The translations under genes were made by a program, and so were the position numbers. The notes below the pieces were generated by a model. It saw only the letters and a program-made list of their open reading frames with translations, was not told where the DNA came from and did no database searches. From Pachyseris speciosa (lineage: Eukaryota; Cnidaria; Anthozoa; Scleractinia; Pachyseridae), in contig JAEMWC010000096.1 of the NCBI GenBank assembly GCA_016490735.1, positions 948,501 to 1,012,500 on the forward strand: DNA of 64,000 nucleotides. The letters run 5' to 3'. Below, one piece after another: positions 29,501 to 41,900 of the stretch (positions are counted from its first letter, which is position 1; each line of letters opens with the position of its first letter).

Positions 29501-32500
29501 TAGACATTGGGCTCCCTCAGAGTAAAAATAAAGCTAACAGTAACAGTAAGGCCAGGATCGACAGTAAAATACAATGAGGGTAAATGTAAATTAACTAAAT
29601 ACATAGACTGAGTTGAAAAAATATAAAGCATGGTACATGTAACAATGACTATAAAAATAATATCAGACATGTGAAGAAAGATAACTATTTACTGCAAGAT
29701 TTTTAACTAATAATTCACATATAATTTTATTTTCAATTTCGTTTTGAATGAGTGGAGAGAATTAGATTCTTTAAGATCATTTTCTAAAGAGTTATAATAA
29801 GTTGGTCCTTGGAAACTGACAGAAAATTTAAGAAGGTTTATTTTACTAAAAGGCTATGGACTTGTTTGTTTAAAGAAAAATAACTGTTGAACTTTGAAGG
29901 CAAAAGAGAATGGTTAAGAGAAAACATAAGTTTACCCAGGATCCCATGGCTTACCCAATTCTAGTTGTCTAATATCGGAAAGTTTTAGTAGCCCTAATTC
30001 TTTGAAAATATGGTCTGAATGGGAATCGAAAGTTGATTTAGAAATAATTCTGATAACTCGCTTTTGCAAAGAGACAAGACGGCGAAGATTGGTTTTGTAC
30101 ATAGATCCCCAGACGATAATACAATAATGAAGATAAAGATAAACTAAACAATAATAAAGAGTTGTTAAACAGGGTTTAGGTAGAAAAAATATTGCTCTAT
30201 TAATGACTCCTACTGATTTCGAGATTTTACAAGCTACTTGAGAAATGTGCGGATTCCAAGCTAGATGTTCATCAAGGACTACACCAAGGAAGACCGTTTC
30301 CTTACTGTTCGATTCTTTGTTCATTTATGCATATTTGCATTGGAAAATGATACCTTTTCTGTCTAGGCTTAAATAACATAAAATTTGTTTTCTTCAGGTT
30401 TAAGGAGAGTTTGTTTGCCTTAAACCAAGCGGATAATTTATTAAGTTCGGAATTAAGTGAGGCTGCCAGGTAACAATAACTGTACAATAACTGTAACTAT
30501 ATGAAAAAAAATCATGACTCTTTGCTTTTTGGCCTTGTGTTGCAGAGGTCAACATCTCAGACGACAACTCTGCTCTAAGGTATAATTACCCGAAATGTCT
30601 AGATTAACTAAGAACAAAGTGAGGTCATGGTCCTGATTCAATCTTGGCACTGTAAGTACTATAACATCCATGCGTATGTAGTAAGATTAACAAATCGGAT
30701 GTGGTTTAGCGTTGTCTGTGCTCTTAACGACAACGATATTCATCATCACAAATTTTGACCACTGATGTGATGACGAATATCGTTGTCGATTACTTCTTAT
30801 ATGAAGTTATGCTATAGTTTATAGTCCATGATAGTTTGTGCGTTGTATATATTTTTCATACCTGTATTCAAAGCCCGAGCCAGTGCAGATGACGTGCCGC
30901 TGTTCACATTTGGCATAAACGGGTATCGAAAACCTTGAGTGATAATATAATGAATGTTAATTATTTTGCTCACATGAATAACCTAAAATGAGCTTTAAAA
31001 GTCGGAGATAACCTCTAAGAAATGATTTCCTCGCTTCCTCAATTCTTCCCTGTTAAATTACGACCCAGAAATAATACAAACTGTTATAACATAAAAAAGT
31101 GCCTGCTGGGTTCGCTTTCAAACCTTTGATATTTATTTTCTTTTTCTTTTCTCTTGTTGAGGAGTTATAACGGGATTTAAGTCAAATACCTGAATAAAAT
31201 GATGCTTGGTTGTAACCGAAAGGTCTGCTTTGCTGTCCGGAAAGCACTGGGCCTAGTAGCATCTGAGGATATGCTGAAATATAGCGATAATAAAAGTCTA
31301 ACTAATAATAAATTTAATAATAAAAGTCTGTTTTGAAAAGCTCAAAGAAATGAACTGGTTTACTAAGATCATTAGGAAAGATAAGATACATTTTCATTCA
31401 TTCATGCAACTTATTTTTTTTATTTTCCCCTTAACTATACGTCCTTTCTTTCGATAATTGATTATGTGTATTTGTCGTCGGTTCCTTTATCCTTAATTTG
31501 TGCAAGCGGCGTCTGTTTATTTAGACCTTTCGTCCATTAGTCTGCTTGGCCTTTCATTATTTAGTTCGATGATTTTTTCACTCCACGGCTTCTCCGTTGG
31601 ACTGCTTGTTTCGTTTTTTGTTCATTCATTCATTCATTCATTCGTCTATCCTCCGTCATCCGTGTACGTCAGTTCGTCCTTATCGTTTTTCGTTCGCTCC
31701 TTGTATTACATTTGATGATTCTTTCATTGACGATAAGGCTTTTAATTTCGACCAACATTCGCTTATTGGTCCACTCGACCGTCAATTTTCCAACCTGTCA
31801 TGTCCAGTCGACCGTTCTCAAGACCGCCCATCCGTCCATCCATCGATTGTTTCGTTCGTTGGTTATTCACCCAGACTCATCGAGACTCCACACACACCCA
31901 TCCTTCAAGTACGTAATCAGTTATTCAGACCAATTTCTGTTCTTACCTGGGCACAGTTGATCAAAGCACGACTGATGTTGGATGGATACCCCACTACAAA
32001 GGCTGGGAAAGAGCTTTGGATTAATACAGGAGCGCCTGCGAGCGCGAAATCCAACACCGCACGTCTTGGAGCATGCGCTCCAGGCACTCCATGGTGTGAA
32101 CAGCTGATGACTCATATCATTTGTTCTTGGGGCTAGTCCTGTGCAAGAGAATGAAATATTATAGTACTTCAGTTGTCATGTGGAATCAAACTAAGCCAGC
32201 GATTTTGACTAGGTCGCCACTGCGGAACAATTCTGGTACTTTGCTCAACTGACCAAACTGATTTATATTAGACGTGCCGAGTGGGACTAAAACTGTACTC
32301 ATCATGTTTTAAAATAATATCCTTTAAGGTGGTGCGGAAACCAGAGTTAGAAGCCTACTGCTTAAAGAATGATCTCACGGAACTTAGTGTATTTGCCTTG
32401 CCGGTCCTACTTCCGTCAAAAAACAGTTCCTGTAGGGGGACACCTCTCTTAGCCCGACCCAAGTTGTAATCGCAGCCACTGAGAGTAGAAAAAGATGATG

Positions 32501-35500
32501 CCACGAGCAAACTGATCTTTCATAGGCGGATGAGTCAATTGTGGTCGAAAAGGTGTGAGCGTTGGAAGGTACGGCTTTATGTATTCGTAAGCCTAAGCTT
32601 CAGGCCCTCCTAAGGGGAGCGGGGAGGGGAAGATTGGTTTGGGTTTACTTTTTTGCAGAAAACATTTGATGGCGGCCAAGAGCCATACCGTTACAATTTA
32701 CTGTTAATAAATAGAAGCAGACATAAAAACCTATAAACCAGGATGTATTCAAAAATAGATACAGTGAAGAGCAAGAAGAAGGCTTGAGGACGATAGGGGA
32801 ATATGACCACTCCATCCATGTGTCGTCAGAAAATGTTAAAACGTGTTTATATTATAAAGGAACATGCTTTATTAATCTTTGATAATCATCCTTTATTAGA
32901 AACATTAACAGCAAATAAAAATAAATTACATATATGTATAGATGTTCTGTATTCTAGCTGACTAGCTGACATTATCACGTTAAAGAATGGAAGACAACAA
33001 CAACAACACACCTTTATTTGCCTTGTACATACATACGCTGATAAAGTTTAAAAAAATAATAAATAACATTTCTGTTTGTACTTGGTAAAGCCTGGAGCTG
33101 AAATAATCCTAGGATTTTCTAGCCAGAAGAAGAAGTTACCGTGCGAAAATTCCCAAATAACAGCACACAACTTAACTATAAAGAACTTGTTATAATGTAA
33201 ACATTCTATGTTAGCGGACTCTTGCATGGCTAACGACAAAGTCAGTCGCCAATCACGTTATCTAAGCAAGTACACGTTACAGTTGGTTTAGTGAATCCAG
33301 AATTTCGACATGTATTTTGCGTAGTGACACGACGTTATCAGCCGTAAGAAAGTTAGACATAAACCGTTACTTCGTTTAGATAGTGGCCAAATCATAATGA
33401 AATGAACCTGACAACTATTCATTTTCCTTCGTGTAAATGTGCTAAGTCGAATATACTGCATGTATCAGTGTCAATAGCGAGTCATGTGTACTATATACAG
33501 ACAATCTCTTTCTCAACTATAATCTCTTACTCATCATTCTCATCAAATACTTTAAGATGTAATTAATTTCAGTATGTAACTTATAGTCCTGTTTTCCTTT
33601 TTTTTTCCTGATCAGTGTTACGCTGAATGATATGTTCATAACACTAAATTTATATATACTTGACCTACTTTTAATGATTAACAATATGTTCTTCTTGGTG
33701 GCCTGATTTCTCATCAATTGTGAAACCGTTTTGCCATATTTTACCACGTTTTTTTTTTATGTATATGATTCCGTGACAAAATATCACTAAGTAAACCTTT
33801 TTCCTTTAATTCCCCTTCGGTTACAATGTTACCGATGGCATTTGAACCAGTTTTATACCCCTTGCTCCAGGGGCGGCTGAGATGAATGTGAAATCCCTTG
33901 GTCAGCGGCGATGGAAAACCAGCGTTCATAGAGAAGTAATTATAAGTACGGGTAGGCGTGGCAGGCCTAAAGTTTGATTCTCGGAGGATTTGAAAATTAA
34001 TAGGCGAAGAAACTGGAGTAACTTGAGGTTTAAAATATGAATACGGATTGATTAAGGCTTCGCCCATTTCAATTTTATCATAACTATGTTTGACAGTGTT
34101 GATGGGAATATTGCCAGTTTTACGGCGCCAACAGCCATTAGGATACGGGGAAGATATGGTGTTCGTCAAGGCATTAGTTTGCATTCTATTTCTTGACATG
34201 TCTCTTGCAGAGCTTGTTTCATTTGCGTGAGAGACATATCCATTATTCGTTTTGTATCCTTTCGTAAACGATGATGATGTGGACTTTGTCAGGACTTTAC
34301 TTTGAATAGGAGTTCTGACGTAAAAGGGAGCGTTAGGGTATCTAAATATTGTAGGTTTTTCTAACCTGAGCTGCAGCTCATCAGTATTTGGGCGGGATGC
34401 GCTGGGCTTCCCTAAAGGGAAAAGCTTATTTCACAAATACGTGTTAGAACGGGAAATAACTAATCTACCACCAGTATACGACCTTAAAATCGGGATATTT
34501 TTAATTACCGAGAGAGGAATTATCCGAGAAATTGAAAATAGGATATTTTTCTGATTTTCCAGTTGCCTTTGGTGAGAATTTTCTATTTTTCCTTTCGAGT
34601 TTAAATCAAGCCTATTGCGAAGTCTATGGACCCAGTCATAAGGAAATGTAATATGCGGAGAACTGGTATTCAGATGCCGTGACATAAAACTAGGAGTTGA
34701 GGCAAAAGCTGTGTGCAGGCTAGACGGCATCTGCCCATCCTTACCTGTAAATCGATTAAAATAAGGCTGATTTGCTTTAAAACTCTGGAGTGGGCTGGCT
34801 TGAAAAGTCGCTTGGTTGATGGTTTGTAAAGGGAATTTTACTTGACTGATTTGCGGAGTAACAACTGGAACCGACGCGCTGTTTCTTTCAGTTTCACCTG
34901 ATAATCGAGTAAAAAAAAGTGAGATTATTGGGATGAAGTTGTTACAGCTCGATAATGAATCAAGGTTCAGAGAAAACTGATGGATATTGCGAGCAGTCTC
35001 ACTGCGTTTATCTGTTACAAGCATTCATCAGTATTGAACATTTCAATGCTCGGGACTTTTAATCAAGAGAAAATGAAGATATAATGCACTATTTACAGAT
35101 ATAACATACGGAAGGAAAATTAACTCAGGAATGCAAGATCAAGATACATCATATCAGTAAATTTACGATAATTTATCGCTTATCAAGTAAAGTAACATTT
35201 TTTACGCATGCGCGATCGTTATGTACCGTTCAAAGAATACGTACGATATGTGGCGTTTAAAAATATGTATTTTGTAAAAGAAACTAATTATCTAACAGCA
35301 CTTATTCTTTTCCTAAATCAAATAGAACTGAAGAACCACGTTGTGATAAAACAAGAGAAAATGAGCAATCTGCTTATCAAATTACCACAAGTACGGGAAA
35401 GTGCGCATTTGCAATAATAAATATTTGACTATCACTATGTAAGTAACCGCGCGGATGAGCCTCACTGGTGTGGGGTGCAGGCTTCAAACCTGTAGCCGAT

Positions 35501-38500
35501 TAGCGTCGGAGCGGTTCGATTCCGCCTTCTGCGCGGCTTGTGTTTTATTTTAAGAATGAATGATTCGTGAAAACATTGAGAAAACTTGTTTGGTGCTCCT
35601 GTCTACGAGTAAAATTCCACATGGAAATCTCAGACGAAATTGAAATGAAAATCAAAATACAATGAAATTAAAATGAAAGATATAGTTAATTTTTTTTTCG
35701 CAACAAAATCTTTGAGGTTATCCAGCGTGGGCGTAGTTCAATTCATGTAAATTATATAGAGAAGAGTTTTTGCACTCGCAAGCAATTGTTAATTTAAATT
35801 GCATCAGCACTTGCCATAGAATACTCTTCTTTCACTGGGAGCTTTATTTGATTAATAAAAGAAACGCTTTTAGATTTCAGTAGGGGATAATTTTCATGAA
35901 AGATTGCAGGAAAACTCATAAGGTCTTAAAATTTCCTTGCGGATAAAATGCTTTCGTGACTTTTCTTTTTTAACAATAATTATTGTATTGTGAGGTCAAG
36001 GGTGACACGACACTCACACTGGTTACAAAAAAAATATAGAAATTATCAACTGGTTGCCAATTTGACCTATTTCTTTGTGCATTGAAATGTGGCAGTGAAA
36101 TGGAATTTTAAAGGCAAGTTACATTATTTGTAACCAGATGCATAAGCTATAAACCCTATGCGAAATGACTGCCTTTAAATTATTCTTTTGTTCGTATTCG
36201 AACCTCGTTCAGGATAACAAGTTCTTTAGTTTTTTTGTTAATCTCAAAAATGAGAATAGTCTTATATTCCCCTAGGGGAATATTAGAGTTGATAACCCCC
36301 TGGGGGAATACTACAGTAATATTCCCCTCGCAGCACTCCCATGCCCTTTGGGCATTTTTCCAGCCGTTAGTAGCTATAGGGCATTTCCGCTTGAGAGCAT
36401 TCTTAAATTGCACCTGCAGTCGTCAACAAACCATTTGTCTGATAATCGGCCTGACATAAAGCGATTCCTGTACGTTTAACTACATACAGTAGGTGTTACC
36501 TGTAGGAGCTCCACACAGAGTTTCCACGTCTTTTGCTGACAGATACTTCTCCCAGAATGATATATCACCGCTATCAAACTTGGTGCAGTGAAAATGAGGA
36601 CTGTAGTTTGGTCGGCCAATCATCAAAAGAGTATTAGTGTCTGTTACATGACAGCCTTTGGAATGACAACCAATGCAGTGCTCGCTACCTTTGGTGTGCG
36701 CTCTTAGCTCACAGTTGACGTACATCTTCATTCCTAAAGACGCAAAAATTGGTAATGGTTAACGACTTGCCAGTCTTTAAACTGAGACAACCGAATGTGT
36801 CCTGTCCTAACTCAGTCTGCTCAAACCCTTTTCCACAGTTTTATTTAGTTACAGCCAGGTTAAAGGGCGTTAAAGTAAAGATCAATAGGGTAACAGCAAT
36901 GCACAGGATTCTCCATCATTAGCTTCCTTAATAACTGAAACTATTTGGAGGCTATCAGAATCAAAGTACAGACTTAAATTGCTCTTAAATTACGGCAGAA
37001 AGAAAACCCTTGAAAGGATGCGTGCAAATTATTGTCACCTTGTCCACATTGGAAGTTTTGGCTTACATTTTTGTTATAGTTTACCTTCGCTTTTCTTCCA
37101 AGTGACAAGAATATCCTGCCATTTTCGGACGGTGACAGGAATTTGCAGACAGAACTCTTGATTAGCAATGGCCAGATCAGCTCTCAGATTTCCTTGCACT
37201 GTGTAAAGACTAAATCCTTTGGAGTTGAATGTTGACGCTCCAGAGTCAACGATGTAGTTCATGTCGTTGTACTTCAAAGCCTCCTTGTCCAATTTGAAAG
37301 TCATCTCAAATGACAGGCCATCCTCACATGTGTCGGGATCTGAAAAAGAATGTTATGGTCTTTATGGAGACACGGTGCATGGTTCAGAGACGAAGGGGGA
37401 GTTTGATCTTTCCGCATCGCCTTAGTTTTTCTCTGAGCGGCTTCACTTTTCTTGCCGCGTTTTTAAGGCAACGCCAGCTTAAAGTTGTGTCCTATTGCTA
37501 CCTCGTTATGTAAATATGCCTCAGTCCTAACTCCCTTAGGTTTCTTTCCTTTTCTCCTGGTGTATCTCCACGGCCCCCATTTCTTGTCTTTAAAGCATGG
37601 AGACGTTGTGTTGGCCTCTTTTCTATCTCAGTGTTACTTTAAGGTGTGTTACAGTTAACTGTTGCGTTCCTTTGGGATGATTCAGATCAGGATCAATGTT
37701 CCAAGATCACTCAGATCATGGTGCATCAAATGAACCGAAGAATCCTTTCCCAGAGTGCATTCATTGGTTCCTTCATTGCACCATGATCCGGGTGATCTTG
37801 GATCATTGATCCTGATCTCGATCATCCCAAAGGATCGCAACCTTAGATTACTTCCTCACCAACGCATAAGGTCAGATGAAGCCTCTTGGAGATGGTGCCT
37901 AAGGTGACATCCATCAGAGACACCACACACTTGAATACAACAATGCATTCTGAACAATCGCGTTGTTCTTTTGCGATAAGGAAAAATACAGTTAACTGTT
38001 CAACAATTAAACTACGAGCTAGGACCTCTCACTACGAGGATGGAGGGTCTTCACTGATCGATGTACCAGATTGTGTCAGTGTTCGTACGTTCTGAACATG
38101 ATGGAACTGTCTGAGAAAAAAAAATTGAATCTGCGCCTTTAAGACTAAAGATCATTGTAGCAATTTTTATCCTACCGCTAATGCATCCACCGGAGAAGTC
38201 ACCAGCTCCCAGCCATGCATTGTGACCATTAAGGTGCAGTCCCCCTCGGATAGCCTTCATTTCCCCGTGGGTTCGTATAGCCGGTCCGGGGCTACCGGGA
38301 ATCCGATCCTTGATAAGTCTGTTCAAAGACCAGTGATACGTTGGCCTTACTGGAAAAGAAAAACAAGCAAAAATGGCTGCCTGTCCCTGTGCATATAACT
38401 TCTCACACCTCTTAGTCTCAGTTTCGTAGGGGTTGGGGTCCAGTCTAGTCCTGTCTCATATTTACTTGATTCCTTTTGTAAGTCTGGAAGGCTTTCAGAC

Positions 38501-41500
38501 ACAATGTTGCGGCTACAATCAATAGCGAATGCTCTTAAACCAAGTAAGAGTCAAATACTATATCTTACAATAACAAACGCACAGACAGTCAACTGAAAGC
38601 CTGCAGGCAAAAGATTTAGTACCGTTTAAAAGTGTGGTATGTTTTCACTGATTTAATTCTCACATGTCTTTCGTTAAATTTATTAAAGGCCGTAAATGGC
38701 TGAACTGAGAATTCCACAGTTGGCACTACTGGACAGATGTAGAAAATATATACTTGAATCACTACTAAAAGTGTCCGTATAAGCTAAATTAATGACAATT
38801 GACCGAGTAAATATTTACGGTCTTTTTAGCCGCGTACCAGACACAAATACATTTATTTAACAACTTACGCCTTTCATCGTCGCTTGGGTTTAATTTCACT
38901 GCCTTCATTTCTCCAGTTTTAATATTTGGCGATCCCTCCTCTGTTGTATCATGTTGACTTTTCCTCTTATCCGACCGCGTGACACTGGACCTAGGTTTTG
39001 TTGGGAAGCTCAGTTTCTTCTCCAACTCTTCCGGTTTGATATGCAAATACTTCATTTCCGAAGAACTTGCAGACTTTGTTGGTTTTGGCGTATGCCTGAT
39101 TTTTAAGTCCTCATTACTTTCGGGTTGTTTGTAGTAATTAATAAGGTCTTCGTTCTTCATTTTGTCAATGAGGTCGACAAAATCTTCATTCGGAAGATCA
39201 AAACCAACGCCGTCCAAAACCACGTGGTGTTTACTACCTTTCTTTTGGACAACGCGACTTGGTTGATCCTGTTCCTCAAAAAACCTCTGAGAAGAGAGTT
39301 CGGGCTCAGGGTCATTTTCATTTGCAGATTTTCCTTCAATCAACAATTTTTCAAGGCTGTCGTCATCTAAGGAATCGTTTTCTTGTGGTAGCATTTTTAG
39401 AGTTCCCTCGCGTAAAGGAATCTTCAGAGTAGCATTTGGGTTCAATTCTTTCAAGCCTGGGTTGGCACCTGTCGAAACGTGTGGGGCTGGCAGCGAATCT
39501 GACATAACTTTGGATCCAGACACAGCTTTGTGGTCGCCATGGTGATATTTTTGCTGATCAACTTTGAGTCCAAGCTGCTGTGAATTTTCCCCTTGTTTAA
39601 ACAATCCGCCAAGCCTCTGATTCTTATTCATGGAACTCCCTGTTCCTATGATCGTAGCGTTTACCTTACCACCTGTAATCAAAACCCCATCACCAATTTC
39701 ACCACCCTCTATTACCCCTCCCTCGATGATCCCACCCTTGATTTTGCCGGCCAGAACAAGTCCACCTTTCAGTTGACCTCCTTCCATGACTCCACCTTTT
39801 AACACACCTCCTTCTATCGTCCCTCCTTTCAGAGTTCCTCCTTCTATACTTCCATTTTTCAGCACCCCGCCCAACATGGCTCCCGCTTTCAGAGTCCCTC
39901 CTGATATGTCACCAAACTTAAATTCACCTCCTTCTATGTTACCCCCGTGAAGAATGCCACCTTCGACTTTGCCACCCTTTATTATTCCACCTTGTATCTC
40001 ACCTCCTTTTATCAGGCCACCTTGCATGCTCCCTCCTCGGATGCGGCCACCGGCGACCACTCCGCCTTTCATTTCTCCTCCTTCTACACTCCCACCAAGA
40101 ATTTTCCCACCAAAGACATTTCCACCCAGTAACTGCCCCCCTTCAATTCTCCCATTTACTAAATGTCCTCCTAGCATCTGTCCATTCGCAAGTACGCCAC
40201 CGTCCATAGTTCCGTTCGTTATATGCCCACCAACAACTTGTCCTCCTTTAATAACACCGCCCTCTATCAGCCCAGCCTTGATTTGCCCTCCTTGAATAAT
40301 GCCACCAGAAATCTGACCTCCAGATATTTTTCCTCCCATGATTCGAGTTCCTTTGAAAGGTGAGGTGGCATCTTGCGGTCTTGCAGCACCATTATTAGCT
40401 TGTTTCGAAGGCAGTGCGTTTAATGGTGGCCATGGATTTTCAAAACTGTTAGGCCGGTTCTCTTGCAATGGTTGTTCACTTGGTGGGTTCCTGTTATTAC
40501 CAGATGGTCTTTTCATCCAATAAACAGGAACAGCTGGTGAAAGGAATGACTCTATTGCTTCGCCTTCCTTATCTTTTGGAGCCTTTCCATTCTTGAAGTA
40601 TGTTGGATTCATGTCATCATAGGGCGCCATATTTTGCTGCTGCATTTGTTGTGTTACGTCCACCCTTTCAGGGCTCCCCAGAGAAAACAGTTTTTTAACG
40701 TTTCCATTACGATTTCCATCAAGGCCATCGAGTAAAGCTGTGACGTTGTTTTGGTCGTTGTGTGTTTGTTGGTTAGTTACATCATGATTGTTGTTCTGCT
40801 GTGCAAGTTTCTGGGGCCTTCTTCCGTTTCCAAAATGATCGAGCATTCCTCGGAAAAAGTTTTCAAAGTCCTCCTGAGAGGGCGGACGGAAGTTATAAGG
40901 CTGTGATGTAGAAGCGGAATGCTGCACCTCGGAATCAATGTTGTTTGATTTTCCGTTGTATTTGTCGAAGTGTGATTTTGTTGGACGAGTGTTTTTCATT
41001 TTCAAGGGAGGAGGCTGCTCCCCATTATCGATAGCGTCGTAGAAATCATCGTTACCACTATAGCTATCCCTGTTTCTGAGGTAATAATCTCGTCCCAAGT
41101 CAACTTGGAAGGTGATGAGGATGTTGTAGGCGTGTCTTCCGAAACAAAGTTGTCATTATCGTTGTTGTTGTTATTATTGTTGTTTCCATCAGTTCCATTG
41201 TCATTCAAAGCATGAAAATAATCTGACAGAGTATTATTGTCGATCATGCTGACTTCATTAATGTCCATACCATCCATATCTACTCCTCTAGTGTATGCGC
41301 CTGGAAGATCATCCAATGAGTCAATTGTCTTGGCAATCTTTTGCCTTTCTTTGCTCAAGACTTCCTCGACTTTAGTTCTTTTTCTCTCTTTTGAATGCCT
41401 ATGGCGAACGTTGCTGCTTGGAATCTTAAACCGTTTGATGGATGGAAGAAATTTATCAACATGACTCTTTGCAGAAAAGGAACTGCTTTTTGTCGACTTC

Positions 41501-41900
41501 TCAGAATTGTGAACGTGTACCTTGCCTGTTATAGTCGTTTCGTCCGGATCCTGATTTTGAATTACACTGCCGCGCGCTTTTTTCACCTGCTTTGGCATTC
41601 CTGTATCCGAAGCATTTATTTTATGGACGACATGCCGCATTCCAAGGTTAACATGATGTTTCGTGGGCTTTTTGACTGTTTGAAAACTGTCTCGTAATCA
41701 TCCAAATGATATTCACGTGGTTGCCGAGAGTCTTTAACATCCTTTGTGGCACCATAGAGAAGAGATACATCCCGATGTTCCTGGAATTTAACTGTCTGCA
41801 AGTTATGGTCCTTCCTCTTTCGTTCGTGGTTTCTTTTGTAAACGGCAGCAGAACATTGCAAACTGAAGAGAACGATGGCAGTTGAAACCAGTATCCTCAT
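26577..41900 (-). CDS. secreted matrix-type protein: pentapeptide repeats, LamG-like, 4 TSP1 (12 exons)
   Basis: Exons are 38869-41900, 38176-38349, 37085-37339, 36500-36733, 34745-34897, 33833-34411, 31947-32132, 31190-31273, 30862-30933, 29009-29182, 27502-27675 and 26577-26764. All junctions are GT-AG and all introns phase 1; every internal exon is a multiple of three, which supports the model. About 1770 residues. Order: signal peptide (MRILVSTAIVLFSLQCSAA), basic and Asn/Gln-rich disordered region, about 44 pentapeptides, an acidic linker, and a LamG-like jellyroll (exons 2-4, Cys-rich at the end). Disordered linkers follow, then TSP1 modules with WSAWSACSKTCG, WSDWGTCDRTCGGG, WSEFGACSKTCG and WLPCDADCGGG. 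It probably acts outside the cell, perhaps in mesoglea or skeletal matrix. Exon 1 has two one-base frame breaks (about 41675 and 41115). Confidence 0.85.
26807..27204. mobile_element. large palindromic MITE in the last intron of the matrix gene
   Basis: The ends ATAGAGTGCTAAAG and CTTTAGTACTCTAT are inverted. The arms pair over most of about 200 bp, and the inner arm (GAGATATTAGCACCGTTATG...) is near perfect. Non-coding. Confidence 0.7.
29294..29366 (+). tRNA. tRNA-Lys (anticodon CTT)
   Basis: A full cloverleaf: acceptor GCCCGGC/GTTGGGC, D-arm TAGCTCAGTCGGTAGAGC, anticodon loop CTCTTAA with anticodon CTT, and T-arm GTGGGTTCGAGCCCCAC. No intron. A run of seven T (about 29370-29376) provides a pol III terminator. 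A-box and B-box are intact, so it should be functional. It reads the AAG codon. It lies in an intron of the matrix gene, on the opposite strand. Confidence 0.97.
29390..30500 (-). mobile_element. decayed CR1/Jockey-type non-LTR 3' fragment
   Basis: Minus-strand frames at 30302-30487 and 29932-30324 contain reverse-transcriptase phrases such as LSAWFKANKLSLNLKKT, FLGVVLDEHLAWNPHI and LVSLQKRVIRII. The conserved end (GPTYYNSLENDLKESNSL) lies further on, with stops. It is 5' truncated and frame-shifted. The 3' end lies just downstream of the tRNA-Lys terminator, in an intron of the matrix gene. Confidence 0.75.
30728..30788. repeat. short perfect-arm hairpin
   Basis: CGACAACGATATTC at 30728-30741 returns in reverse complement ending at 30788, with further pairing inward (ATCATCACA/TGTGATGAC). 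It lies in an intron of the matrix gene. Confidence 0.6.
35417..35425 (+). promoter_or_regulatory. TATA-like element of tRNA-Sec
   Basis: AATAAATAT about 25-32 bp upstream of the tRNA-Sec 5' end. Animal tRNA-Sec genes are unusual in using an upstream TATA box and a PSE. I could not identify the PSE with confidence. Confidence 0.4.
35449..35535 (+). tRNA. tRNA-Sec: selenocysteine tRNA (anticodon TCA)
   Basis: An 87-nt gene, the length typical of eukaryotic tRNA-Sec. It has a long acceptor stem (GCGCGGATG against CTTCTGCGC), a long D-stem, the highly conserved anticodon arm GCAGGCTTCAAACCTG with anticodon TCA (35484-35486), and a long variable arm (CCGATTAGCGTCGG). The T-arm is GCGGTTCGATTCCGC and the discriminator is G. 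A T-run at 35542 can terminate pol III. Sec tRNA is charged with Ser, phosphorylated by PSTK and converted by SepSecS to Sec-tRNA, which decodes UGA with a SECIS element. It lies opposite an intron of the matrix gene (between 34898 and 36499). Confidence 0.97.
37670..37842. mobile_element. palindromic MITE in the matrix gene intron between the first two LamG-like exons
   Basis: GTTGCGTTCCTTTGGGATGA at the left is mirrored by ATCATCCCAAAGGATCGCAA at the right. The arms continue with AGATCAGGATCAATG and its complement. About 170 bp. Confidence 0.65.
39665..40336 (-). repeat. about 44 tandem pentapeptide codon repeats (15 bp units)
   Basis: Within exon 1 of the matrix gene, the frame reads five-residue units of pattern (G/A/N)-G-x-(I/L/V/M)-x without a single insertion for about 220 residues, for example GGKIS, GGQIS, GGTLK, NGSIE. 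The pattern of small residue, any, aliphatic, any, Gly matches the i-2/i/i+2 logic of pentapeptide-repeat proteins, which fold as a right-handed square beta-helix. The fold is inferred. Plus-strand open frames here are shadows. Confidence 0.85.

Noticed and set aside
33741..34199. Minus-strand frame running to a stop at 33741, considered as a separate gene
   Set aside because: It fits as exon 33833-34411 of the matrix gene: splice sites match phase 1 and the length is a multiple of three. The extra codons past 33833 are intron.
35700..35830. Possible inverted repeat around gaagagtttt and aatactcttc
   Set aside because: The arms are too short and imperfect to call.
36180..36413. Minus-strand open frame with repeated GGGGAATA motifs
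   Set aside because: It lies in an intron of the matrix gene, has no recognisable motif and probably belongs to an unclassified repeat.
39593..40523. Pro-rich plus-strand open frames
   Set aside because: They mirror the Gly-rich pentapeptide codons on the other strand.
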